64,000 bases of DNA from Myotis daubentonii (Eukaryota; Chordata; Mammalia; Chiroptera; Vespertilionidae). The number at the start of each line of letters is the position of its first letter. Position 1 is the first letter of the stretch. This document shows positions 12,401-21,274 of the stretch, piece by piece. The position numbers and the translations under genes are program-made. The notes under the pieces are model-generated. The model was not told the origin of the DNA, did no database searches, and worked only from the letters and a program-made list of their open reading frames with translations. The stretch lies in NCBI RefSeq assembly GCF_963259705.1, contig NC_081840.1:5699062-5763061 (forward strand), read 5' to 3'.

Positions 12401-15400
12401 CCTGATTCCATGGGCCAGACCACCTCCCACCCGGACTTGGGGTTTCATTTGTTAATAACACTCATTATTTTGCCGATTATAAAAGTAACATGTTCCCTAA
12501 GAAGAAACCTAGGGTTTTCTAGATGGCCCTGGTCACAGCCCAACAGCCTTCGGAAGCAGACTGACGGCCAAGCTTCTCCCCCATTTTAGGAAGAGCCCAG
12601 CACCTCTCCTTCTCCGGGTACCCGAGCAGCCAGCCAGCCACCCAACTCCTCAGGTAAGAGGTGCCCTGCCCAGCTTGCGCGGGCCAGGGTCTCGGAGCAG
12701 GAGGCACTCCCACAGGGCCATGATCCGCTCCCTCCGCCTCACTTGACGAACGAGCAGAGACGGCCAGAGGGGCTGCGCTAGGGGTCTCCCTGCCACCTCC
12801 CCCAAAGCCAGCACTCTGGTGAGCCCCAGGCTCCCTCGGTGACCAGGGCAAGGAGTGCTGGCGTCCAAGGGATGGCTGCCTGTGGGCATCGGAGCTGCCA
12901 GGCCACAGAACCCACCCACCCAGCCCTGTCTTCCCCACACGAGATAGCGCTGCCTGCCAGCGCCTGTCCAGGACAGGAGCTCCGACCTGCCCCACCTCGT
13001 GGCCTGGCGCTGTTGGCGCGTCTGCCTCCCTGGCGGGACTGCTCCATGGGATGCCGCGTGGGCTCTCGGTGAACGAGTGTAAATACCTCCCTCCAGGCCG
13101 CGGGGCTGGTGTTGGCCAGTGTAAGAGGTCGAAGCTCAGTGTAGTTACATGGTTCGCTCAGGGCCACACGCCTGCAGCATGGATGTGTCCCAGCACCTGT
13201 GCCAGCAGGTCCCAGGGGCGGCTTTCAGGAGACCTGCCTTGGCCTGCGGTCGGCCTCTCTGCTGCCTGGGAATTTTCCCTTCTGCCTCTCTGCTCATCCA
13301 CAAAGTCAGTGAATTCAGTTCAGTTTGACAAATCTCTTCACAAAAGGGAAATATAATTTAATGCCACTTAATTTAAAAAAGAGGAAAGAAAAACAAACCA
13401 GCCGTCACGCCCAGGATAGGGAAGGGCCAGCCGTCCTGTGGGGAGCACCAACGAGTCAGAGGACAGCAGGTGCTCGTGGGGCCCCAGGGGCCTGGCCCCC
13501 AAAAGCAAACGTGGGCCTCAGGCTGGCTGAGCACCTGGCGCAGCTTCCTCTGCCCGCTCACCCCTGCTGGTGCTGCTCCAACAGCAGAGGACGTAGCCGA
13601 GAGCTCCCGGCGCTTGATTCACATTTCAGGGAGGGTGGGCTTTCATGGTGAGGCTCGAAACCAGACCACACGTCAAGGCCAGCAGGTCCTGAGTGGGGGA
13701 GACACGGCTGACAGCAGGGTCATCCACAGCCTGCAAGAGCTGCCTGGGCCCAAGGGGGACTGAGGACAAGCCGGGCATCAGCTCCCCCAAAGCAGAGCTT
13801 CCTGAAGGGCGCGGGGGGCGGGGGGGGCTCCTGTCAGGGATGTTGGGCCTGGGAGTCATCTCAGCCCTAAGGCTCCTCGTTCTGACGTGACTTGACAGAG
13901 GCGGGCCGGAAGCCCTGGGAGCGGAGCAACTCCGTGGAGAAGCCCGTGTCCTCACTGCTGTCCAGGTGAGCGGCCCGCGGAGGCTCAGCTGCGCCATCGG
14001 TGGGGCCGAGGCCGCCACGGTGCCCATTCACGTGTCTGTTTCATTCCCCTGCCCTAGAACCCCGTCCATGGCCAAGAGCCCCGAAGCTAAGAGCCCCCTT
14101 CAGTCACAGCCTCACTCGAGGTACCGAACGCCCCTCTCTGGGGCCTCCCTTGTCCCCTGCCCGTGACTAACACAGACCCTGTCCCTGTCCTGTCGTCTAA
14201 CGGTGCTCTGGCTCAGGGAGGGAGAGACGGGCGGGAGGGCGACCTGCCCAAAGGGGCGTGAGCGGAGCTGAAGGGAGTCCCAGCTCTGGGCTCTGTGTCC
14301 TTGGGCATGCCCCACCCCCACCCCGTGAAGAGTCTGTCGGCCTCTGCCTCATGGGCGGCCATGTGGACAGAAGCTGGACACAGGAAGTGCTCACTAGCCA
14401 CAGCGGCACCCCACAGCTCAGCCATGAGGGGCCTGGCCCGGCGCCCCGCCTCCTCGCCTTCCTCCGAGTACAGCACAGGTCCCCGGGCGGATGCTGACCA
14501 TGTTTCCCAAACCAAGAGCTGGTGTGGTAACAGGATAGGATATTTGAAACTGAGGAAGCCCCGAAAGGCAGAGACTAGCAGCCCCATAGTAACCAGAGGC
14601 CGAGTTGACCTGAACCGCAGGCTCCAGAACCCGGGTAAGAAATGTCTCCGTTGCCCACCAAGATTGAGGGAAGCCCCTCGAATGGCAGAGCAGGTGGCGT
14701 CTGAGGCTGGTCTTGCAGAGCGAAAGGGGGGATGAGCAGAGCGCACTGGCCTGGCCCTGCCCCTGGCCCTGGCCGGAGGGGCGATGACACACTCGGTGAG
14801 CAGGGAGAGGACTCAGGGACAGCCAGGGCTTGTTCAGGGCCAGTGTCTGCCAGGTCTGGGCGGGGTCCTGCTCATCCTGCCTGCAGAGACCTCATCTCTG
14901 CTAGGAAGGCCTGTGATTGGACGGCTGTGGGTTCCAGGTGCTCAGGAGGCTCGGAGGGTCACATGGGAGACAGCACTGGGGACAGGCGCTGTAGCGAGTA
15001 GGCTGGGTAGGCCTCCCTCAGAGTGGCATCTGGGTGGCTCTGAGATTGGGGGACCGCCTTCCCATCGGAGGCATGGAACTGCTGAGGCCCTGTGGCTACA
15101 AAGTGGGGCGGGAAGAGGAAGGGCAGTGGGTAGGAAGGCGTCTCGTGATTGGACTCTGTGCGCAGGCCCAGTTATGCGCTCTCGACACAGGCGCTGGGCT
15201 GTCGGCTGTTGGGGGAGCTCACTCGGCTGTGCAGGGAGGTGCATGGAGGGAGGGGCAGGCACAGAGCAGGCCCAGGAGGAGGCAGGGTGTCCGGGGCACA
15301 GTGGTCACTTCCTGCTGCTGGAGGAAGGGCGGGCTGCCCGTGCCCCCTCAGAAGGGGACTCCAGCCCTGAGACAGATCCGTTCTCTAGCGCGGTCCGTCC

Positions 15401-18400
15401 CTCCAGCAGGGCCGTCCCTGTGCTCACAGGGTGTGACAGTGCCACCATCTGAGACTGTTGGGTGTACATGCCTCGTATGGAGAGAACGGGGGCACAGAGG
15501 TGAGGCAGTTGGCCCAGGTGACCCGGAAGGTTTCCGTGGCAACAGGGACTTGAACCTACAGGATGGGTGTGATGGCCTGGGGGTCTCCAGGCTGTACCCA
15601 CAATTACTTACAAACTCATTTGGGACCACGTTTGGCCTCTCTCTTGAGTTCATCTGGGAGGGGAGGGAGCATTTAATTTACTCGTTTTAATTCCGTTCTG
15701 TGCCCGGACCACTGAAGTTCTGCATGGCAGGCAGCGGGATTTCCCAGCTGTGCTGAGTTATAATTGACGTCCCCCTTGTGCAGGCGCAAGGCGTACAGCG
15801 TGGCATCTGCCATGCGCGTACGGAGTGCAGTGATTACAGGGAGGTCAGTTAGCCTCGCCTAGTTCCCGGTGTGCGTGGAGAGAATCTCAGCATCTGCTTC
15901 CTTAGCTACTTTCAAGCACACAACGCAGTGTTGCCGCCCAGTCACCATCCCCAGAGCGGATCCATCGGTAACCCGAAGTGCGCGCCCTGGACCACCTCCA
16001 CCCGTCCCCCCAGCCCCTGACAACCACCAACATATTCTTTGTTTTGATAAGTCTGTTGTTTTTCTTAGATTCCATATACAAGTGAGATTAGACCGTGTCT
16101 GTCTTCCTCTGCCTGGCTTATTCCACGCAGCCTCATGCCCTCTAGTCCATCCATGTTGCCACACATCGTGGCTTCCTCTGTCTCACAGCTGAATAACCCC
16201 ACATGTGTGTGTTCCACGTCTTCTTACCCACCCGCCTGTCCATGGACACTTGGCGGCTTCTGTGTCCTGACTGCTGTGGCTAATGCTGCAGCGAACATGG
16301 GGGGGGGGGGGGGGGGCAGGTACCTCGTCAAGATTCCCTCCTCCAGCGATTGCATCTCTTTCGCACAAAACCCAGACGTGGGGTTGCTGGCTGTTTCTCG
16401 TCTGAGGAGCCTCTGTGCTGTTTCCCAGCGAGGCTGCGACAGCACCGTAGCTCTCACACCTCCTCTCCGTGGCCGTGGACAACAGCGGACCTCGATTTCA
16501 CCACACGCTCTCATCCGTCCGATCACGGTCACGGTGTGTCCACCAGCCGTCACGTCCACGGACCCTGCAGCGGTTCGGCCACGTCCTTGCCCAGAACACG
16601 CAGGCCCCGCCCGCCTCTCTGTCCATGTCGGGACAGCAATCGGGTGTTTTGCTAAGATTTTCCAGGAAAGATTCATGTGGAAGAGACGTTGCCGTTCGAA
16701 CCAGCTTTAGTTCCAAAACTTCTCGAAGACGCAGCCCAGGAAACGGAAACCTTGGCCTCCGAAGAGCAAAGCCCTGTCCAGGGGCGTTGCTGCAGTCAGG
16801 CCTTTAAGCGGGTGTTTGCTGCACAGGCTTTGCGATTCGCATTGTCCTCAGTGCCGCCATTGCTGGCTTCCCGTTTGCCGGGAACAGAGCCCGCGCCCAG
16901 GACTAGCTGTCAGTGTTTCTTCCCCGGGGAGGCCGCGTGGGCACTGCCGCCTGCGAGAGCTCTCAGCGCCGGGAGCGGCCCTCAGTGGGACCCTGAGCCC
17001 TGACTCTTGGCTGGGAAACATGGTCACAGCATCCCGAGGTCCTGGAGGCGGCGGTAGAACCCTCCTCGCGTGGCTAAGGAGCGGCCACAGATACAAGCAC
17101 AGAGGGTTTGAAGGGCCACGGGAAGGGGCAGTCTCATCCCGCAGGGCCCGCCCCAAGCAGGAGGCCCTGGTGCGCCCAGGTCCCTGCTCAGGCTCGGTCC
17201 CGGTGTGGTGCGTGCCGGCCAGGCCCCGCCCCCTGCCTCACCGCACCCACCGCCCTCTCCCCAGGATGAAGCCGGCCGGGAGTGTGAACGACGTGGCCCT
17301 GGACGCCTTCGATTTGGACCGGATGAAGCAGGTGAGCGCGGCCGCTCCTGAGAGGCTGTGAAGGAGCCCGGGGCTGGGACCGCCCCAGAGGGGCCCGCGG
17401 TCAGTCAGGGAGCCAGCAGTGGAGGGGGTCGTAGCATTTGCCCCAGGCCCACCCCGGCCCACCGCGGAAATAAACATCCCCTGCCGGCCGGGCACTCCAG
17501 AGGGGCCTGAGGTGCTGGAGGCCAGGCAGGGCCGGCCAGGGTGTCCCATCCCCCGGGCACACCATCCTCCCCCCGGCTCCGGGGTGTGGGTGAGGGTGAC
17601 GCAGGGGCTGTGGCTCCGGAGGGAGGCCCAGGACACCCCCACCCCTTCCAACACCTCACCCCCGCAAGGCCGGCTTCCCGTGCCTGCCTCAGAGGCTCTG
17701 CTCCCACAGGAGATCCTGGAGGAGGTGGTCCGAGAGCTCCACAAAGTGAAGGAGGAGATCATCGACGGTGAGTCGGGCTCACCCTGGTCCTGAGGGCGGG
17801 CAGAGCGGCACAGCGGCAGGGCCAGGGCGGCCCGGCCGGAGGCATCCGCCCTGACAGCCCACAAGCCCTCCCCATTCTCTAGCCGAGCAAACTGAGGCTC
17901 AGACGGTGAAGGACCTGGCTAAGTACACACACCTCCCAGGAAGCAGAGCCATTTTGTGGCCCTGACCCGGCTCCCAGCTGTAAGGCCTGGGCTGGGGGAG
18001 CAGGGGTGGCGCTCCCCCAAAGAGCCTGGTTCCAGAGGGCAGGGCCTGGCCACTGTGAGTCACACCCGCCCGGGCCCCCACCGAGCCTTTGATACAGAGG
18101 CTCAGATCTGGAGCCAGAGGGGAGGGCAGGGCTCTCAGCAGGGCTGGCTCCCCCCGGGACAGCACGGAGACGCCTCAGGCCCCACCTGCTCCCCACCAGC
18201 AGGGGACGAAGTCACAGCTGGGTGGCAGAGGGCTGGCGGGACTCTGGAGAGAGAGGAGGCGAGGGTGAGAGCCTACCTGGGTGACCGAGCCACACCCTGT
18301 CCTGGTCCCAGCGGAGAACACTGGGTTCCTGTTTGTCAGGTCCCCGCAGGCCTGAGCCGGACAGATAAGGAGTTAATGAATAGAGACAGCGAGAAGGAGC

Positions 18401-19089
18401 TGGAGCCAGGACGGAGACAGGCCAGCTATTAACTCGGCTTCCTAGCTGGGCGACCCCAGGAGGGGCTGCCTGGGGCCGGAAGCAGCCTGTGTGGGAGGAG
18501 CGGGCAGTGGGGCAGGGGGCTGCGGGCACAGGTGGAGCTGCCTCAGTGGTGAGCGGCCCCAGGAGTCCGGGCTCTGCGGCCGGAAGCGGCCTTTCATCAG
18601 ACAAGGCCAGGCTCTCATCGGACTTTCTCTGGTGGCCTTGGCTCCAGGCCCGGTCCAGGGAAAGGCCCAGATTTGGGGGAAATCCTGGGGGTGGGGACAG
18701 GAGGAAGCAGAATCCCTGCCCTCCTGGGGGAAGAGCTCAGGCCAGGGACGGGGGTGGGGAGGTGCCCACCTGCCCAGACCTGCCTGGGGCTCCTGGTGCC
18801 TGCCTGCCCCTCCCGGCTCCAAGGCTGCCTGCAGCCACTGCCCCCACCCCAGCGGGCCTCTAGCAAGACTGCCAGCTGGGGGTGCAGGAGAGCCCCCCAG
18901 ACCTCATCGGGGCCTCTGACCTCTGGGAGCCTGGGTCTCAGGAGACCAGAGGCGTTGGAGCGACCTCACCGGAGTGGGCGGGCCCTGCGGAGGAGGAGGT
19001 GGCTGGTTCCCGCCACGGCTGAGCTGCCCTCTCCTCTCCTCCTGTCCTCAGCCATCAGGCAGGAGCTGAGCGGAATCAGCACCTCGTAG
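3372..19089 (+). CDS. EVL: EVL, Ena/VASP-like actin regulator; 3' eleven coding exons (5' partial)
   Basis: Ena/VASP proteins tetramerise at focal adhesions, lamellipodia and filopodia and speed actin filament elongation by delivering profilin-actin. Exons joined: 3372-3435, 6792-6847, 7475-7704, 8336-8457, 11243-11303, 12590-12653, 13899-13965, 14058-14120, 17265-17331, 17710-17767, 19052-19089. All internal junctions have AG/GT ends and phases agree throughout, giving 295 residues plus stop. In order: the linker after EVH1, a proline-rich core ([14 protein letters not shown]) for profilin and SH3 partners, then EVH2 with block A ([16 protein letters not shown]-actin binding), block B ([14 protein letters not shown]-actin binding) and a C-terminal coiled coil (block C, tetramerisation). 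EVH1 exons lie left of the window; no further exon was found in 1-3371. The domain order is as known for EVL; VASP and ENAH differ in linker and tail. Confidence 0.96.
4075..4195 (-). repeat. MIR SINE fragment (probable)
   Basis: Reverse-oriented MIR-like text: TTACAGCAGAGG ... CCCAGGTCACGTTGCCAG ... GGACTTGAACCTGGG. The last motif is the tRNA-like B-box side of MIR in antisense. Confidence 0.5.
4498..4985 (-). mobile_element. Old L1 3' end, antisense
   Basis: T-rich start, then text typical of reversed L1 3' ends (TTAGTTTCATGTACTGCATAG, AAGTGAAATCAGGGTATTTG, GAGCACAATACCCTCCAGG). Highly diverged and lacking an open frame, so ancient. Confidence 0.75.
6792..6847 (+). CDS. EVL: EVL coding exon b (Gln/Arg-rich linker)
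   Basis: Acceptor ttgcttttcAG, donor ACAG|GTGAG. Encodes [18 protein letters not shown] after the split Arg codon and ends one base into a Gly codon. From memory, the human protein carries a slightly longer glutamine stretch after VMEQ; length variation here is expected. Confidence 0.93.
7475..7704 (+). CDS. EVL: EVL coding exon c (proline-rich core)
   Basis: The largest EVL exon visible (230 bp). It starts [11 protein letters not shown], holds two polyproline runs separated by [17 protein letters not shown], and ends [17 protein letters not shown] just before donor CGG|GTAAGC. The polyproline blocks are the profilin and SH3/WW docking region; [13 protein letters not shown] begins EVH2. The reading frame is open across the low-complexity sequence. 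Confidence 0.95.
8336..8457 (+). CDS. EVL: EVL coding exon d (EVH2 block A, G-actin binding)
   Basis: Acceptor ccccgcAG, donor AAGAG|GTAGGG. Begins [20 protein letters not shown], then a six-glycine run and [12 protein letters not shown]. The last part is the thymosin-like helix that binds monomeric actin in Ena/VASP proteins. Confidence 0.95.
8458..11242 (+). other. EVL: EVL intron
   Basis: One reversed Ves SINE (10436-10618). Text at about 9495-9680 (GGCCTTGAAGGAC ... GAACAGCAATCCAGGC) resembles an ancient mammalian dispersed repeat whose name I cannot give. Otherwise unique sequence with nothing recognised. Confidence 0.6.
10436..10618 (-). mobile_element. Ves SINE
   Basis: Reverse orientation: T/A-rich tail first, then CAGAGAGGAAGGGAG, CTGCATGCCCCCTACTGGGG and GAATTGAACCATGACC. 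The tRNA-derived head is at the right edge. Confidence 0.92.
11243..11303 (+). CDS. EVL: EVL coding exon e (basic linker)
   Basis: Acceptor gtgttAG, donor ACG|GTGAGC. Encodes [20 protein letters not shown] after completing the split Arg codon. Its first basic residues complete the block A basic cluster. Confidence 0.93.
11304..13898 (+). other. EVL: EVL introns either side of exon 12590-12653
   Basis: GC-rich unique sequence. A short AT-rich patch lies at about 13320-13395, and a G-run with GCGGGGGGCGGGG at about 13810-13830. No mobile element was recognised with confidence. Confidence 0.6.
12590..12653 (+). CDS. EVL: EVL coding exon f (Ser/Pro linker)
   Basis: Acceptor ccattttAG, donor TCAG|GTAAGAG. 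Encodes [20 protein letters not shown] followed by Ser and the first base of a Glu codon. It is a disordered linker rich in proline-directed serines. Confidence 0.92.
13899..13965 (+). CDS. EVL: EVL coding exon g (EVH2 block B, F-actin binding)
   Basis: Acceptor cttgacAG, donor TCCAG|GTGAGC. Encodes [20 protein letters not shown] plus Ser and a split Arg. [12 protein letters not shown] is the signature F-actin binding block of Ena/VASP EVH2 domains. Confidence 0.95.
14058..14120 (+). CDS. EVL: EVL coding exon h (63-bp in-frame cassette exon)
   Basis: Exactly 63 bp and flanked by matching phases, so it can be skipped without changing frame. Acceptor gccctAG, donor TCGAG|GTACCG. Encodes [20 protein letters not shown] and flanking Arg codon parts. 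It matches the 21-residue insert described for the longer EVL isoform (EVL-I). The exon either side also starts or ends in a split AG|R codon, so both forms read through. Usage in this bat is inferred. Confidence 0.9.
15470..15560 (-). repeat. MIR SINE fragment (probable)
   Basis: GGCACAGAGGTGAGGCAGTTGG ... ACAGGGACTTGAACC is the antisense MIR pattern, with the tRNA-like B-box text at its right end. Confidence 0.55.
15745..16590 (-). mobile_element. Old L1 3' part, antisense
   Basis: Reversed L1 3' UTR and ORF2 end: ATTCCATATACAAGTGAGATT, TCCATCCATGTTGCCACA, CAGCTGAATAACCCCACA, TAATGCTGCAGCGAACATGG. Frames are broken. It is unusually CpG-rich for an L1 fossil. Confidence 0.8.
16299..16316 (+). 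repeat. Poly(G) run of 18
   Basis: Eighteen consecutive G bases inside the antisense L1. Its length is likely unstable and prone to sequencing error. Similar shorter G runs occur at about 22202-22214, 24421-24431, 28325-28334 and 55287-55299. Confidence 0.9.
17265..17331 (+). CDS. EVL: EVL coding exon i
   Basis: Acceptor ctccccAG, donor AAGCAG|GTGAGC. Encodes [20 protein letters not shown] then KQ, leading into the coiled coil. The junction with either exon 13899-13965 or exon 14058-14120 gives the same Arg codon. Confidence 0.94.
17710..17767 (+). CDS. EVL: EVL coding exon j (tetramerisation coiled coil)
   Basis: Acceptor tcccacAG, donor GACG|GTGAG. Encodes [19 protein letters not shown], a heptad-patterned helix typical of the right-handed tetrameric coiled coil of Ena/VASP block C. 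Confidence 0.95.
17768..19051 (+). other. EVL: Last EVL intron
   Basis: GC-rich unique sequence. A MIR-like remnant may lie near 17870-17930 (GCAAACTGAGGCTCAGACGG). Nothing else recognised. Confidence 0.6.
19052..19089 (+). CDS. EVL: EVL terminal coding exon
   Basis: Acceptor gtcctcAG. Completes an Ala codon, then [11 protein letters not shown] and stop TAG at 19087-19089. From memory, human and mouse EVL end in STT; the Ser in the last position is a small difference. Confidence 0.94.
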
Positions 19090-19520
19090 CGTGCAGGGCC
19101 CGAGCACGACCCCTGACGGACGGCGGGGACAGAGGAGTGCGGCCAGGCCTCCAGCCACCGAGCACGCACTGAAGCCAGGATGTGTTTCACTTAAGTCTTA
19201 ACCTGTGAGAAAATATTAAAATGAGGGAAAAGTTCAATTCCTGGATTTTTTTAGATTCTACCTGACACAGAACACCAGGTCTACTCGCCTTTTTTTGTAT
19301 TTTATATTTGTCTATTTAAGTGTACATTTCTTTTGGTTTATAGAAAAGATACCCCCAACCACACGCTTCATTAGGTGGTTCCGAGTTCCTCCTGGGTGCC
19401 CCTCGCACCTGGGCCTGGCGCACTGTGCCAGCAGCTCCTCCCAGCATCACGGTGTGAAGTCTGTCCACGCCCCTCGGTGTCTGTGTCCACGTGGTAATAA
19501 ACGCTTACTGTCCACACACC
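19090..19520 (+). other. EVL: EVL 3' untranslated region
   Basis: Follows the EVL stop. It is AT-richer than the exons (around 19185-19350) and ends just after a canonical poly(A) signal. The exact cleavage point is inferred to lie about 15-25 bases past the signal. Confidence 0.7.
19496..19501 (+). terminator. EVL: EVL poly(A) signal AATAAA
   Basis: Canonical AATAAA about 400 bp past the stop codon, followed by a T/GT-containing stretch. It is the only canonical AATAAA between the EVL stop and the DEGS2 3' end. Confidence 0.75.
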
Positions 19521-20839
19521 GGCTTCCGCTCGCTCTCTCGCCTCTTCTTGGTCGCTCCTGGCCGGGGCACCCCTTGTGGGGGAAGATCTCCCGGCAGTGG
19601 TGACCAGGACAAGATGGGGGCTTGTGGGGTAGCTGGGCTGAATTCAGACCTGGGACGGACGGGAGGGTGAGCAGGCAGTTCAGGCACTTCCTGGGGGCCT
19701 GGGGTGGCCACGGGAGCCACACCCACAGGGGAGTGTGACGTGGCCTTGAGTGGCACCCTGGCCTGGAACATCAGAGGGAGTCAGGTGCGTTCTGACCAGC
19801 AGGGCCGGGAGGATGAACCCCTCCTCCTCCAGCGCTTGGTTGGCTTGGCATCTGCTGAGCCCCCACAGGGAAGCCCCTGAGGCACCTGCCAGCTCGTCTC
19901 AGACCGGCCAGGGAGGGTCTGGCTCGGCCGGCCCGCGGGCAGGCCTGGAAATGCAGTGACCATGCCACGGCCGCCAGACACAGCAGTGCCCAGCCACAGG
20001 CCAGCCGCATGGGGGCCACGGGAGCAGGGGGGTAGGGCAGGCGCGGTCTGGCTGATGATGGACCGATTTTCCTGATGAGACTCTGGACATACTTCATCCC
20101 ACTGAGTGTCCTCGGCTCCGAAGGGCAGGGGGCTGATCTGCCCGCCAGGAGGGGGGCCCGAGGCTCCGGTCTGAGAGGCTGCCCGCGTCAGCTGCTCTCC
20201 TGCTTCCTCCCGCCTCCCGGTCCAGGAGGCCTGCAGTCTCGGGGCTGGGAGAGGGGGGCCCAGGGCGGACAGGAAGGCTGACTCCCGAGGTCAGCCGTGC
20301 CATCGGCCTCACCAAAGTCAGGCAGAGCCATGTCCCCCTCACGGAGACACGGGACACCCACCCGCCTCCCTCTGACTAGTCGCCTCTCTGTCCAGCCACC
20401 CTGTGTCTGGCCTGTGGCCCCTGGTCTGTGAGAATCTCAAGTCCCGCAGCTCAGCTGGTTGGGGGGACAGACCCCATGGTGTGAAGCCTGAACCCTCGCG
20501 CCTCCGAAGGCTTCCCACGAGGGTGCAGGCTCGAGGCTGGATTGGGGGGTAGGGGAGTGGGGGGCGGGGGGCGAGGGTGGGGGCTGGAGCAGACGACGTG
20601 GACCGAGGGGAGGCCATGTTGCCAGCACCCAGCAGGGTGAACAGGAGGGAGGGCTTCGGGGCACATGGACTTGGCAAAAATGCGGGGCCTTCTGCTGCCT
20701 ACACCCCCAAAGGCAGGGCCCTCAGGAAATGCTGCTAAGCACCCACGCGTGGGAGCAGGAGCAGGAGCAGGTGGGGACCGCCTCCAGGCTGCCAGGCCCA
20801 GGCTGGGGCCGAGACCCCTCAAGAGCACGTCGTGGATGT
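19521..20839. other. Intergenic gap between convergent EVL and DEGS2 3' ends
   Basis: Unique, GC-rich sequence with no recognised repeat. Includes a G-rich patch at 20545-20590. The short spacing means readthrough of either gene would make antisense transcript of the other. Confidence 0.6.
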
Positions 20840-21127
20840 GGAAAGAAACGCTGATATTTAATTGAGGGCGGGGGCACACCAGACAAATCAGCCCCGTGGA
20901 GGCTGTGCACAGAGCGCGGGGTCAGGGCGCCCCGGGAGGCCCAAAAGGGCGGCCTGGCCTGAGGCAGCAGCGAGTCCACGTGCAGAGCCTGTGTCCGCTG
21001 TCCCGGAACCTGGGGCCAAGCAGCAGCCCGGGGGTCCAGGACCAGAGGCAGCCACGGAGCTCTGAGCACCAGGCTGAGGGCCGTGACCGCCAGCTCCGCA
21101 GCGACGGGCCGGCGCCAGCGGCCCAGC
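20840..21127 (-). other. DEGS2: DEGS2 3' untranslated region (inferred)
   Basis: Minus-strand sequence after the DEGS2 stop down to the first poly(A)-like signal. If that signal is used, the UTR is only about 290 bases. A longer UTR reaching further left cannot be excluded. Confidence 0.5.
20857..20862 (-). terminator. DEGS2: DEGS2 poly(A) signal ATTAAA (variant)
   Basis: ATTAAA on the minus strand, about 270 bp past the stop and followed by a T-rich stretch. It is the first strong variant signal downstream. With the EVL signal at 19496 it leaves about 1.3 kb between the two convergent 3' ends. Confidence 0.5.
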
Positions 21128-21274
21128 TCACAGGCCGTCCCCTGCCAGCTTGCACACCCGCTTCACCCGGGCGTAGGGCCCCAGGGAGTCCTCGAACACA
21201 AAGTCCCAGAGCACCTTCACCCACGAGTGGTGCTGCGGCAGGTGGTCGTAGTACTCGGGCGCGATCTTCCTCAC
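21128..21274 (-). CDS. DEGS2: DEGS2 coding exon 3 (C-terminus)
   Basis: Starts [20 protein letters not shown], ends [17 protein letters not shown] and stop TGA (21130-21128). The acceptor CCGCAG|GTGAGG itself looks like a donor, but phase and homology fix it as the exon start. Confidence 0.96.
   Translation of the reverse strand: MRKIAPEYYDHLPQHHSWVKVLWDFVFEDSLGPYARVKRVCKLAGDGL

Larger units (their letters stand above)
14121..17264 (+). other. EVL: EVL intron with a large old L1
   Basis: Holds a MIR fragment (15470-15560), an antisense L1 (15745-16590) and an 18-base G run. Open frames of 180-222 codons here are unsupported by any domain and look like GC-driven chance. Confidence 0.65.
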
